Part shown: positions 10,158 through 18,694 of the stretch, in pieces
Numbering within the stretch: the first letter of the stretch is position 1
Layout of the letters: each line of letters begins with the position of its first letter
Origin: Cuspidothrix issatschenkoi CHARLIE-1
GTDB lineage: Bacteria > Cyanobacteriota > Cyanobacteriia > Cyanobacteriales > Nostocaceae
Direction: 5' to 3'
Assembly (NCBI RefSeq): GCF_002934005.1
Contig: NZ_PGEM01000033.1
Location: 1 to 52,444 of the forward strand
DNA length: 52,444 nucleotides
The notes under the pieces: generated by a model
The model's input: only the letters and a program-made list of their open reading frames with translations
Databases searched by the model: none
What the model was told of the DNA's origin: nothing
Program-made: the position numbers and the translations under genes

Positions 10158-10541
10158 ATGCCAACTATACAGCAGTTAATACGTAGTGAGCGCGAACTAG
10201 CGCGTCAGAAAACCAAGTCCCCTGCTCTGAAACAATGTCCTCAACGCCGGGGCGTATGTACCAGAGTATATACAACTACACCTAAAAAGCCGAACTCAGC
10301 CCTCCGTAAGGTAGCGAGAGTCAGACTTACATCTGGATTTGAAGTCACAGCTTACATCCCAGGTATCGGTCATAACTTACAAGAACATTCCGTAGTTATG
10401 ATTCGTGGTGGTCGGGTCAAAGACTTGCCCGGAGTTAGATATCACATCATCCGTGGCACATTGGATACAGCCGGAGTTAAAGACCGGAAACAAGGGCGTT
10501 CCAAATATGGAACTAAACGCCAAAAAGCAGGTAAAAAATAG
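10158..10541 (+). CDS. rpsL: 30S ribosomal protein S12
   Basis: A 127-residue S12, which lies at the decoding centre of the small subunit. The diagnostic segments are present: [31 protein letters not shown] and the [12 protein letters not shown] loop. Lysines at both classic positions (K43 region and RVKDLPG) indicate the streptomycin-sensitive type. It is the first gene of the str cluster, behind the consensus promoter at 10078-10107. Unusually, the next gene, rpsG, starts 384 bases further on. Confidence 0.98.
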   Translation: MPTIQQLIRSERELARQKTKSPALKQCPQRRGVCTRVYTTTPKKPNSALRKVARVRLTSGFEVTAYIPGIGHNLQEHSVVMIRGGRVKDLPGVRYHIIRGTLDTAGVKDRKQGRSKYGTKRQKAGKK

Positions 10542-10925
10542 GTGGGTGGCGGTTAATCGCACCAATTACGATTAATCGTCCTGCCTAAGCCTAGATCAAT
10601 CAAAAACCAGCAGTAACGAATTTTTTTTAAGAAATCAAACTGTATCTGGCATAAAAACAAGTTGCATGAGTGTGGAGAGGATAATCTTGTAAACGATAAC
10701 AGCACTTTAATTTAAATTTTAAAGTTGATAACGTTGTCGTCTTCTGTGTCTGGTAGCAGATAAATAAGTGAGTTAATTCAGCCTCCCTGCAACTGATAGC
10801 GATAGCGCGGCGTAAGCCATAGAGAAAAACTCAGGAAAAATCAGTGGATAATTCAACCGCTTTTAGTTTCCAGTGTTCTGATAGCATATAATTTCGTGTC
10901 CAAATTCCGTATTCAAGGATGAAGT
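10542..10925 (+). other. Unusually long rpsL-rpsG spacer
   Basis: 384 bases without a gene inside a cluster where spacing is normally short. A repeat-like segment GCGATAGCGCGGCGTAAGCC lies around 10797-10817. A TATAAT sits at 10887-10892, about 35 bases before the rpsG start, but without a good -35, so a second promoter for rpsG is possible yet unproven. No terminator-like hairpin with a T-run was seen. Confidence 0.5.
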
Positions 10926-11396
10926 ATGTCTCGTCGTGGTGTTAGTCAAAGGCGCTCAGTGCCGCCTGACTCAGTGTATAACAGCCGTTTGATCAGTATG
11001 ATGATGCGACGGATAATGCGTCATGGCAAGAAATCACTTGCTGCAAGAATAGTTTATGACGCTTTGAAAACAATTGAAGAGCGCACAGGATCTAGTCCTT
11101 TAGAAACCTTTGAAAGAGCAGTACGTAACGCTACACCACTGGTAGAAGTAAAGGCTCGGCGTGTAGGTGGAGCGACTTATCAAGTTCCCATGGAAGTACG
11201 TTCAGATCGTGGTACTACTTTAGCATTGCGTTGGTTAGTACAATATTCTCGCCAGCGTCCTGGCAGAACTATGGCTGCTAGACTGGCTAATGAACTAATG
11301 GACGCTGCAAATGAAACTGGCAGTGCTATTCGTAAGCGCGAAGAAACGCACCGGATGGCGGAAGCAAACAAAGCATTTGCACACTATCGTTACTAA
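10926..11396 (+). CDS. rpsG: 30S ribosomal protein S7
   Basis: A 156-residue S7, the primary 16S rRNA-binding protein that nucleates assembly of the 30S head. Recognisable segments are [41 protein letters not shown] and the C-terminal [20 protein letters not shown]. Length and sequence are typical of bacteria and plastids. AAGGATGA lies just before the ATG. It is the second gene of the str cluster and is separated from fusA by about 177 bases. Confidence 0.98.
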   Translation: MSRRGVSQRRSVPPDSVYNSRLISMMMRRIMRHGKKSLAARIVYDALKTIEERTGSSPLETFERAVRNATPLVEVKARRVGGATYQVPMEVRSDRGTTLALRWLVQYSRQRPGRTMAARLANELMDAANETGSAIRKREETHRMAEANKAFAHYRY

Positions 11397-11573
11397 CCAG
11401 AAAAGCGATATATGGTCTTATTGTGTGCAGTATATCGTAGAATTTATGGCTAATGCCCAACCAAGGCAACAGCCTAGCTACACTAAGAAAAATACGGTTT
11501 TCCGTAAGAGTATAGAATCTTAACAAAGATTAATATACAAGATATCATGAGGCGACAACGATAGGAGGTAACT

Positions 11574-13652
11574 GTGGCACGCACGAACCCGCTGGAGAAA
11601 GTACGCAATATCGGTATTGCGGCGCATATAGATGCGGGAAAAACAACGACAACAGAGAGAATATTATTTTACTCTGGGATAATTCATAAAATTGGTGAAG
11701 TTCACGAAGGAACTGCTGTTACAGACTGGATGGATCAAGAACGGGAGCGGGGAATTACCATCACCGCTGCTGCCATTAGTACCAGTTGGAAAGATCATCA
11801 AATTAACATTATTGATACTCCAGGTCACGTAGACTTCACAATTGAAGTTGAACGTTCCATGCGAGTGTTAGACGGTGTAATTGCTGTATTTTGTTCCGTA
11901 GGTGGTGTACAACCACAATCAGAAACAGTATGGCGACAAGCAGATCGCTATAAAGTGCCTCGGATTGCTTTTATTAACAAGATGGATCGCACAGGCGCGA
12001 ACTTCTATAGAGTTCATGAGCAAATGCGCGATCGCTTGCGTGCCAATGCCATTGCCATTCAATTGCCCATCGGTAGCGAAACCGAATTTAAAGGCATTGT
12101 TGACTTGGTGCGGATGTGTGCATATATGTACACCAACGACCAAGGAACGGATATTCAGGAAACAGGAATTCCTGAAGACTTACAAGAACAGGCAGCAGAG
12201 TATCGGACAAAGCTGATAGAAGCAGTAGCTGAAACAGAAGATGCTCTGATGACAAAATACTTTGAGGGTGAAGAACTAACAGAAGCAGAAATCTGTTCTG
12301 CCTTAAGAAAAGGGACAATTGCAGGTACAATTGTGCCCGTGCTTTGCGGTTCAGCCTTTAAGAACAAAGGTGTGCAATTAATGTTGGATGCAGTGATAGA
12401 TTACCTGCCAGCACCAACAGAAGTACCACCAATTCAAGGTACACTCCTCAATGGTGATACCGTAGAACGTCATGCTGATGATAACGAACCATTATCAGCT
12501 TTGGCATTTAAGATTATGGCCGATCCTTACGGTCGTCTGACCTTCGTTCGTGTTTATTCTGGTGTGCTGAAGAAAGGTAGTTACGTTCTTAATGCCAGCA
12601 AGAATAAAAAAGAACGGATTTCTCGGTTAGTGCTGATGAAAGCAGATGACAGACAAGACGTAGATGAACTACGGGCGGGTGATTTAGGAGCAGCACTGGG
12701 ATTAAAAGACACTTTAACAGGTGATACCCTTTGTGATGAAACAGCCCCAGTAATTCTAGAATCCCTATTTATTCCTGAGCCTGTGATCTCGGTAGCGGTT
12801 GAACCCAAAACCAAGAATGATATGGATAAGCTCTCCAAAGCACTACAATCTCTGAGTGAGGAAGATCCTACATTCCGCGTGAGCGTAGATCCAGAAACTA
12901 ATCAAACAGTGATTGCTGGTATGGGAGAATTACACCTAGAAATTCTAGTAGACAGGATGTTACGGGAATTTAAGGTAGAAGCTAACGTGGGTGCGCCACA
13001 GGTAGCTTACCGAGAAACAATTCGCAAAGCTGTTACTAGAATAGAAGGTAAATTTATCCGCCAAAGTGGTGGTAAAGGTCAATATGGTCATGTAGTTATT
13101 GACCTAGAACCAGGAGAAGTAGGCACTGGATTTGAATTCGTCTCCAAAATAGTTGGTGGTACAGTACCTAAAGAGTACGTCGGACCTGCAGAACAGGGAA
13201 TGAAAGAATGTTGTGAATCTGGTGTTGTTGCTGGATATCCACTCATTGATGTTAAAGCCACTTTGGTAGACGGTTCTTACCATGATGTAGACTCTTCAGA
13301 AATGGCTTTTAAAATCGCTGGCTCAATGGCAATGAAAGAGGCTGTATCGAAAGCTTCACCTGTCATCCTAGAGCCGATGATGAAAGTTGAAGTTGAAGTA
13401 CCAGAAGACTTTATGGGGACTGTGATGGGCGATTTAATCTCCCGTCGAGGACAGATTGAAAGCCAAAGCACTGAACAAGGACTGGCTAAGGTGGCATCGA
13501 AAGTTCCACTGGCAACCATGTTTGGTTACGCTACTGATATCCGGTCAAAAACCCAAGGTCGGGGTATCTTTACGATGGAGTTTAGTCACTACGAAGAAGT
13601 ACCTCGGAGTGTAGCTGAAACTATCATTGCCAAAAGTAAAGGGAACGCTTAA
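11574..13652 (+). CDS. fusA: Elongation factor G
   Basis: A 692-residue translocase GTPase that moves tRNAs and mRNA through the ribosome. GTP motifs: [13 protein letters not shown] (G1), RGITI (G2), DTPGH (G3) and NKMD (G4). Domains II-V follow with the usual [13 protein letters not shown] and GELHLEI segments. Translation starts at GTG with an excellent ribosome-binding site TAGGAGGT just upstream. It ends 22 bases before tuf, so the two are clearly co-transcribed. Confidence 0.98.
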   Translation: MARTNPLEKVRNIGIAAHIDAGKTTTTERILFYSGIIHKIGEVHEGTAVTDWMDQERERGITITAAAISTSWKDHQINIIDTPGHVDFTIEVERSMRVLDGVIAVFCSVGGVQPQSETVWRQADRYKVPRIAFINKMDRTGANFYRVHEQMRDRLRANAIAIQLPIGSETEFKGIVDLVRMCAYMYTNDQGTDIQETGIPEDLQEQAAEYRTKLIEAVAETEDALMTKYFEGEELTEAEICSALRKGTIAGTIVPVLCGSAFKNKGVQLMLDAVIDYLPAPTEVPPIQGTLLNGDTVERHADDNEPLSALAFKIMADPYGRLTFVRVYSGVLKKGSYVLNASKNKKERISRLVLMKADDRQDVDELRAGDLGAALGLKDTLTGDTLCDETAPVILESLFIPEPVISVAVEPKTKNDMDKLSKALQSLSEEDPTFRVSVDPETNQTVIAGMGELHLEILVDRMLREFKVEANVGAPQVAYRETIRKAVTRIEGKFIRQSGGKGQYGHVVIDLEPGEVGTGFEFVSKIVGGTVPKEYVGPAEQGMKECCESGVVAGYPLIDVKATLVDGSYHDVDSSEMAFKIAGSMAMKEAVSKASPVILEPMMKVEVEVPEDFMGTVMGDLISRRGQIESQSTEQGLAKVASKVPLATMFGYATDIRSKTQGRGIFTMEFSHYEEVPRSVAETIIAKSKGNA

Positions 13653-13674
13653 TTAAAAAAGGAAACGAGTATAC

Positions 13675-14904
13675 ATGGCACGCGCAAAGTTTGAAAGAAC
13701 TAAACCTCACGTTAATATCGGTACTGTTGGCCACGTTGACCACGGCAAAACTACTTTAACAGCAGCTATTACAATGACCTTGGCTGCTATGGGTCAAGCT
13801 GTAGCTAAAGGCTATGACCAAATTGATAATGCACCTGAAGAAAAAGCACGGGGTATTACAATCAATACGGCTCACGTTGAGTACGAAACTGAAAAGCGTC
13901 ACTATGCTCACGTGGATTGTCCAGGACACGCTGACTATGTGAAGAACATGATCACTGGTGCGGCACAAATGGACGGAGGTATCTTGGTAGTTGCGGCTAC
14001 GGATGGTCCTATGCCCCAAACCCGTGAACACATCCTCTTGGCAAAACAAGTAGGTGTTCCCAGTCTCGTAGTCTTCTTGAACAAAGAAGATATGATGGAT
14101 GACCCAGAATTGCTGGAATTAGTAGAACTAGAATTGAGAGAACTACTCAGCAGCTACGATTTCCCTGGTGATGATATTCCCATTATCAAAGGTTCAGGTC
14201 TGAAAGCTCTAGAAGCAATGACCGCTAATCCTAAAACTCAGCGTGGTGAAAATGAGTGGGTAGATAAAATCTATGCACTGATGGATGCTGTAGATGCTTC
14301 TATTCCTACTCCTGAGCGGGATGTAGACAAACCATTCTTGATGGCTGTAGAAGACGTATTCTCCATCACAGGTCGTGGTACAGTTGCTACTGGTCGGATT
14401 GAACGCGGTATTGTGAAAGTCGGTGATAACGTGGAGTTGGTAGGTATCAGAGATACTCGCGCTACTACCGTAACTGGAATTGAGATGTTCAAGAAGAGTC
14501 TCGATGAAGGTCAAGCTGGGGATAACGCGGGTGTATTACTGCGGGGTATCCAAAAAGCTGATATTGAACGGGGTATGGTAATTGCTAAACCCAAATCAAT
14601 TACTCCTCACACTCAATTTGAAGGGGAAGTATACGTACTCAAAGAGTCAGAAGGTGGTCGTAAGACTCCATTTTTCTCTGGATACCGTCCTCAGTTTTAT
14701 GTGCGGACAACTGATGTAACTGGAACTATTACCGCTTTCACTTCCGATGATGGTGCTGCGGCAGAAATGGTGATGCCCGGTGACCGGATCAAGATGACAG
14801 TGGAATTAATTAACCCCATTGCGATTGAACAAGGTATGCGCTTCGCTATTCGTGAAGGTGGCCGGACTATCGGTGCGGGTGTTGTCTCCAAAATCTTGAA
14901 ATAA
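13675..14904 (+). CDS. tuf: Elongation factor Tu
   Basis: A 409-residue EF-Tu, which delivers aminoacyl-tRNA to the ribosome. GHVDHGKT (G1), RGITIN (G2), DCPGH (G3) and NKED (G4) are all present, and the length is the usual cyanobacterial/plastid one, somewhat longer than enterobacterial EF-Tu. It follows fusA closely behind AAAAAGGAAA. A hairpin lies between tuf and rpsJ, see 14927-14965. Confidence 0.98.
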   Translation: MARAKFERTKPHVNIGTVGHVDHGKTTLTAAITMTLAAMGQAVAKGYDQIDNAPEEKARGITINTAHVEYETEKRHYAHVDCPGHADYVKNMITGAAQMDGGILVVAATDGPMPQTREHILLAKQVGVPSLVVFLNKEDMMDDPELLELVELELRELLSSYDFPGDDIPIIKGSGLKALEAMTANPKTQRGENEWVDKIYALMDAVDASIPTPERDVDKPFLMAVEDVFSITGRGTVATGRIERGIVKVGDNVELVGIRDTRATTVTGIEMFKKSLDEGQAGDNAGVLLRGIQKADIERGMVIAKPKSITPHTQFEGEVYVLKESEGGRKTPFFSGYRPQFYVRTTDVTGTITAFTSDDGAAAEMVMPGDRIKMTVELINPIAIEQGMRFAIREGGRTIGAGVVSKILK

Positions 14905-14926
14905 CACTCACCTTTTTGCTCTATTA

Positions 14927-14965
14927 AAAAAGGAGCGGAGATGAATCATAAAATCTCTGCTCCTT
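14927..14965 (+). terminator. Hairpin between tuf and rpsJ, probable terminator or attenuator
   Basis: Arms AAAGGAGCGGAGAT and ATCTCTGCTCCTTT pair over 14 bases with one mismatch around a 10-base loop, beginning about 23 bases after the tuf stop. The downstream TTTCT is only a weak T-run, so partial termination is more likely than complete termination. Confidence 0.55.
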
Positions 14966-15016
14966 TCTATTCCCATAAACAATTTTAAATTTTGGATTTG
15001 AGGTGAAATTGTAACA

Positions 15017-15044
15017 TCTAAAATCTAAAATCTAAAATCTAAAA
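15017..15044. repeat. STRR heptamer tract, four TCTAAAA units
   Basis: Four perfect tandem copies of the heptamer TCTAAAA lie just upstream of rpsJ. The same heptamer and its variant CCAAAAT occur before pmbA near 40285-40310. Tandem heptamers of this kind are a known feature of heterocystous cyanobacterial genomes. Confidence 0.75.
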
Positions 15045-15069
15045 TTTACCGAACCTGGAAAACTTTCAT

Positions 15070-15387
15070 ATGGCAACTCTACAGCAGCAGAAGATTAGAA
15101 TTCGTTTAAAGGCATTTGATAGACGGTTATTGGATACATCTTGCGAGAAGATTGTAGATACTGCTAACCGAACCAACGCTACAGCTATAGGACCGATTCC
15201 TTTACCCACAAAACGTAAGATATATTGTGTACTGCGATCTCCTCACGTGGACAAGGATTCCCGTGAACATTTTGAAACCCGCACCCATCGTCGGATAATT
15301 GACATTTATCAGCCTTCTTCTAAAACTATTGATGCACTCATGAAGCTAGATTTGCCCTCTGGTGTAGATATTGAAGTCAAATTGTAA
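15070..15387 (+). CDS. rpsJ: 30S ribosomal protein S10
   Basis: A 105-residue S10, a 30S head protein that also serves as NusE in antitermination. Diagnostic segments: [40 protein letters not shown] and the C-terminal [11 protein letters not shown]. It sits after tuf, the usual cyanobacterial arrangement, rather than at the head of the S10 operon as in enterobacteria. It is separated from tuf by 165 bases holding a hairpin and a heptamer tract. A strong terminator-like palindrome follows. Confidence 0.98.
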   Translation: MATLQQQKIRIRLKAFDRRLLDTSCEKIVDTANRTNATAIGPIPLPTKRKIYCVLRSPHVDKDSREHFETRTHRRIIDIYQPSSKTIDALMKLDLPSGVDIEVKL

Positions 15388-15414
15388 ATTTATCCTTCTT
15401 CAATAAGATCCCTA

Positions 15415-15447
15415 AGATCCCGGACTTTTTAGAAAAGTCGGGGATCT
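15415..15447 (+). terminator. REP-type palindrome after rpsJ acting as a terminator
   Basis: Arms AGATCCCGGACTTTT (15415-15429) and AAAAGTCGGGGATCT (15433-15447) form a 15-base stem with one mismatch and a 3-base loop, followed by GTTTT. The same AGATCCCCGACTT palindrome recurs at 21593-21658, 50779-50842 and four times in tandem at 48871-49210. Confidence 0.75.
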
Positions 15448-15558
15448 GTTTTGATGAGAAAATTTATTAGCCATAAAACATAGTGATAAAATATAAGCAA
15501 AGTATGGGGAAATTAGGGAAAAATATATTTTAAGAATACAATTTATACTCAAATAACC

Positions 15559-16209
15559 ATGACATCTTCTTCTAAAATTGCAGTTCGTGAACTACCTCTG
15601 TTTCCATTGCCTGAAGTAGTTCTATTTCCTACCAGACCATTGCCCCTGCATGTCTTTGAATTTCGCTACAGAATCATGATGAACACGATTTTGCAAAGCG
15701 ATCGCCGATTTGGGGTATTAATGATCGATCCCGTGAAAGGGACAATTGCTAACGTGGGTTGCTGTGCGGAAATTCTTCATTATCAAAGACTACCTGATGA
15801 CAGGATGAAAATGTTAACTCTAGGACAACAAAGATTTCGCGTTTTAGAGTATATCAGGGAAAAACCTTATCGTGTCGGTTTGGTAGAATGGATTGAAGAT
15901 CAACCTCCATCTAGAGATTTGCGTCCTTTAGCATCGGAAGTAGAACAACTATTAGGCGATGTCGTGCGGCTTTCGGCTAAGTTAACAGAGCAGGAGATTG
16001 AATTACCAGAGGATTTACCAGATTTACCTACAGAATTATCTTATTGGGTGGCTAGTAATCTCTATGGTGTAGCACCAGAACAGCAAGCATTACTGGAAAT
16101 ACAGGACACTGTGGCTCGTTTAGAACGAGAGGTGGAAATTCTCACTTCTACTCGTAATCATTTAGCAGCACGTTCTGTTCTCAAAGATACGTTTAATGAG
16201 ATGCAATAA
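15559..16209 (+). CDS. LON substrate-binding-domain protein (no protease domain)
   Basis: A 216-residue protein made of the N-terminal substrate-recognition domain of Lon protease alone. It opens with ELPLFPLPEVVLFPTRPLPLHVFEFRYR and continues with FGVLM and GQQRFRVLEY, both typical. The AAA+ and Ser/Lys protease domains of Lon are missing, which is normal for this cyanobacterial family. The C-terminal third is predicted helical (LEREVEILTSTRNHLAARSVL). It follows the str cluster but lies beyond the rpsJ terminator. Its role is unknown; an adaptor or substrate-recognition function is only inferred. Confidence 0.85.
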   Translation: MTSSSKIAVRELPLFPLPEVVLFPTRPLPLHVFEFRYRIMMNTILQSDRRFGVLMIDPVKGTIANVGCCAEILHYQRLPDDRMKMLTLGQQRFRVLEYIREKPYRVGLVEWIEDQPPSRDLRPLASEVEQLLGDVVRLSAKLTEQEIELPEDLPDLPTELSYWVASNLYGVAPEQQALLEIQDTVARLEREVEILTSTRNHLAARSVLKDTFNEMQ

Positions 16210-16238
16210 TTTTATGCTATTGGCCAAGGCCAAAGTTG

Positions 16239-16274
16239 GCGATCGCCCTTTATGATCAGATTTTGGGCGATCGC
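16239..16274 (+). terminator. Hairpin built from two HIP1 octamers
   Basis: GCGATCGCCC (16239-16248) and GGGCGATCGC (16265-16274) are perfect 10-base complements around a 16-base loop, about 30 bases after the LON-domain gene. There is no T-run, so it may be a processing or RNA-stability element rather than a true terminator. Each arm contains the HIP1 octamer GCGATCGC. Confidence 0.45.
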
Positions 16275-16377
16275 ATCATGAGGGATAGGAAAGGAAAACA
16301 TCTGGTTTCCCAGAGTTTTTGAGTAGAGGAAAATCAAAGATTAAGATAGATAGAACACTCTTATCCAGATTCCATTT

Positions 16378-18462
16378 ATGTCTGACTTGCAAAAACCCTT
16401 AATTTATCCCACCATTAGCCGCAGTAATCAAGTAGACGAATATCATGGAACTATAGTTGCAGATCCTTACCGAGTTTTAGAAGATCCAGATACAGAAGAA
16501 ACGAAAACTTGGATAGAAGCACAAAATCAAGTTACCTTTACCTACTTAAACGAAATTCCCGCCAGAGAAGACATTAAACAGCGTCTTACCAAGCTTTGGG
16601 ATTATGAAAAATATGGAACACCATTTAAAGAAGGTGATAATTACTTTTATTTCAAAAATGATGGACTGCAAAATCAAAGTGTTCTCTACACTCTCCCCAC
16701 ATTAGATGGACAACCAAGAGTATTACTTGATCCTAACAAACTTTCAGAAGATGGTACAGTTGCCCTTTCAGGAATTTCTATTAGTGAAAATGGTCAACTT
16801 TTAGCCTATGGTTTATCTATTTCTGGTTCAGATTGGCAAGAATGGAAAGTTAGAGATATTACCACAGGTGCAGATTTACAAGATCATCTACAATGGATTA
16901 AATTTTCTGGTGCTTCTTGGACTCATGATCATCAAGGTTTTTTCTATAGTCGTTATGATGAACCCAATGAAAAAACTAAATTAGAAGATGTTAATTATTA
17001 CCAAAAGTTATATTATCATCAACTTGGTACACCCCAATCTGAGGATATTTTAATTTACCATCGTCCTGAGCAAAAAGAATGGGGATTTGGTGGTAGTGTA
17101 ACCGAAGATGGCAAATATTTGATTATTTCTGTATGGCTAGGAACTGACTCGAAAAACCTAGTTTTTTACAAGGATTTAACAAATCCCCAGGGTGAAGTTA
17201 TTGAACTAATTAACAAATTTGAAGCTGATTATAGCTTTATTGGTAATGATGATAATGTTTTTTATTTTCGCACAGATTTAAATGCACCAAAAGGCAAAGT
17301 CATTGCCATTGATATTCAAAATCCTACATTAGGAAATTGGCCAGAAATTATTCCTCAAGCTGTAGAAACATTAGAAAGTGTCAGCATTTTAAATAATCAA
17401 TTTGTAGCTGATTATTTACAAGATGCCCACAGCCAAATAAAAATATTCGATCTGGAAGGTAATTTAATTAGAGAAGTAGAATTACCTGGTATTGGTTCGG
17501 TCAGTGGTTTTAGTGGTAAGCGTCATGATACAGAGACATTTTATAGTTTCACCAGCTTTACTACACCAGGAACTATTTACCGTTATGACATGAAAATTGG
17601 TAAAAGTGAAATTTTTCGTCAGCCGCAAGTAGATTTTAATGCTGATGATTATGAAACAAAACAGATTTTCTACACCAGTAAAGATGGGACTAAATTACCC
17701 ATGTTTATTACCCATAAAAAAGGGATAAAATTAGATGGCAATAATCCCACTTACTTATATGGATATGGTGGCTTTAATATCTCCTTAACACCAAGTTTTT
17801 CCGTGAGTTTATTAATTTGGCTAGAAATGGGTGGAGTCTATGCTGTACCTAATTTGCGAGGTGGTGGTGAATATGGAGAAGAATGGCATAAAGGGGGGAT
17901 GAAAGAGAAAAAACAAAATGTTTTTGATGATTTTATTGCTGCGGCTGAATGGTTAATTACTAGTAAATATACTCAACCTGCAAAATTAGCTATTGGTGGC
18001 GGTAGTAACGGCGGTTTATTAGTAGGTGCTTGCATGACACAACGGCCAGATTTATTTGGTGCTGCTTTACCTGCTGTGGGTGTTTTGGATATGTTGCGTT
18101 TCCATAAATTTACCATTGGTTGGGCGTGGGTTCCTGAATATGGTTCGGCGGAAAATGCAGAAGATTTTCCTATTTTGTCTGCTTATTCTCCTTTGCATAA
18201 TCTCAAACCAGGAACAGCTTATCCTGCTACTTTAATTACTACCGCAGATCATGATGATCGCGTTGTTCCTGCCCATAGTTTTAAATTTGCTGCCGCTTTG
18301 CAAGCTGCCCATAATGGTGATGCACCTGTTTTGATTAGAATTGAAACTAAAGCTGGACATGGTGCAGGTAAACCAACGACAAAAATTATTGAAGAAGCAG
18401 CAGATAAATGGGGTTTTTTAGTCAGAGTTTTGGGAATTTCTAATTCAATCCCATCTAAGTAA
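16378..18462 (+). CDS. Prolyl oligopeptidase (S9A family serine peptidase)
   Basis: A 694-residue prolyl endopeptidase that cleaves short peptides after proline. The N-terminal part (about 80-405) is the seven-bladed beta-propeller that filters substrates. The alpha/beta-hydrolase domain carries the nucleophile Ser543 in GGGSNGGLL, the acid in the 624-DHDD-627 segment and His661 in AGHGAG. LRGGGEYGEEWHKGG precedes the nucleophile, as is typical. There is no signal peptide, so it is probably cytoplasmic. The size matches the family (about 700). No ribosome-binding site is evident. It appears monocistronic. Confidence 0.93.
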   Translation: MSDLQKPLIYPTISRSNQVDEYHGTIVADPYRVLEDPDTEETKTWIEAQNQVTFTYLNEIPAREDIKQRLTKLWDYEKYGTPFKEGDNYFYFKNDGLQNQSVLYTLPTLDGQPRVLLDPNKLSEDGTVALSGISISENGQLLAYGLSISGSDWQEWKVRDITTGADLQDHLQWIKFSGASWTHDHQGFFYSRYDEPNEKTKLEDVNYYQKLYYHQLGTPQSEDILIYHRPEQKEWGFGGSVTEDGKYLIISVWLGTDSKNLVFYKDLTNPQGEVIELINKFEADYSFIGNDDNVFYFRTDLNAPKGKVIAIDIQNPTLGNWPEIIPQAVETLESVSILNNQFVADYLQDAHSQIKIFDLEGNLIREVELPGIGSVSGFSGKRHDTETFYSFTSFTTPGTIYRYDMKIGKSEIFRQPQVDFNADDYETKQIFYTSKDGTKLPMFITHKKGIKLDGNNPTYLYGYGGFNISLTPSFSVSLLIWLEMGGVYAVPNLRGGGEYGEEWHKGGMKEKKQNVFDDFIAAAEWLITSKYTQPAKLAIGGGSNGGLLVGACMTQRPDLFGAALPAVGVLDMLRFHKFTIGWAWVPEYGSAENAEDFPILSAYSPLHNLKPGTAYPATLITTADHDDRVVPAHSFKFAAALQAAHNGDAPVLIRIETKAGHGAGKPTTKIIEEAADKWGFLVRVLGISNSIPSK

Positions 18463-18467
18463 AAACT

Positions 18468-18570
18468 TACAGCAGTTTGCGAAGGTATAAGGTATACATT
18501 TTGCGGGCAAGATGCCCGCACCACAAAAGTTTGATTATGGTTGTACCTCATTTGAATGAAATATGCTGTA
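18468..18570. repeat. MITE-like element with TACAGCA terminal repeats
   Basis: It begins TACAGCAG and ends TGCTGTA, 103 bases in all. The interior holds the palindrome GCGGGC-aagat-GCCCGC. The subterminal motif AAATGAGGTAC (complement strand here) also occurs in the related element at 47132-47300. It lies between the convergent ends of the prolyl oligopeptidase and dnaE genes. Confidence 0.6.
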
Positions 18571-18583
18571 TTATTCCTTTTCT

Positions 18584-18609
18584 CTGTGTTCTCTGTGACT
18601 CTGTGGTTC
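18584..18609. repeat. CTCTGTG heptamer-like repeat
   Basis: CTCTGTGTTCTCTGTGACTC followed by TGTGG is the complement of the CCACAGAGGCACAGAGGACA tract found at about 41703-41728. Such tracts are widespread dispersed repeats in cyanobacteria. Confidence 0.5.
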
Positions 18610-18694
18610 GTTTTCAAAAAGAGTTTTGGGATTAACTGTATTGATTTCTAAATTCCCTTGTAAGAATAGAGATTTTTCTGCCTCTTGCCTTCTG

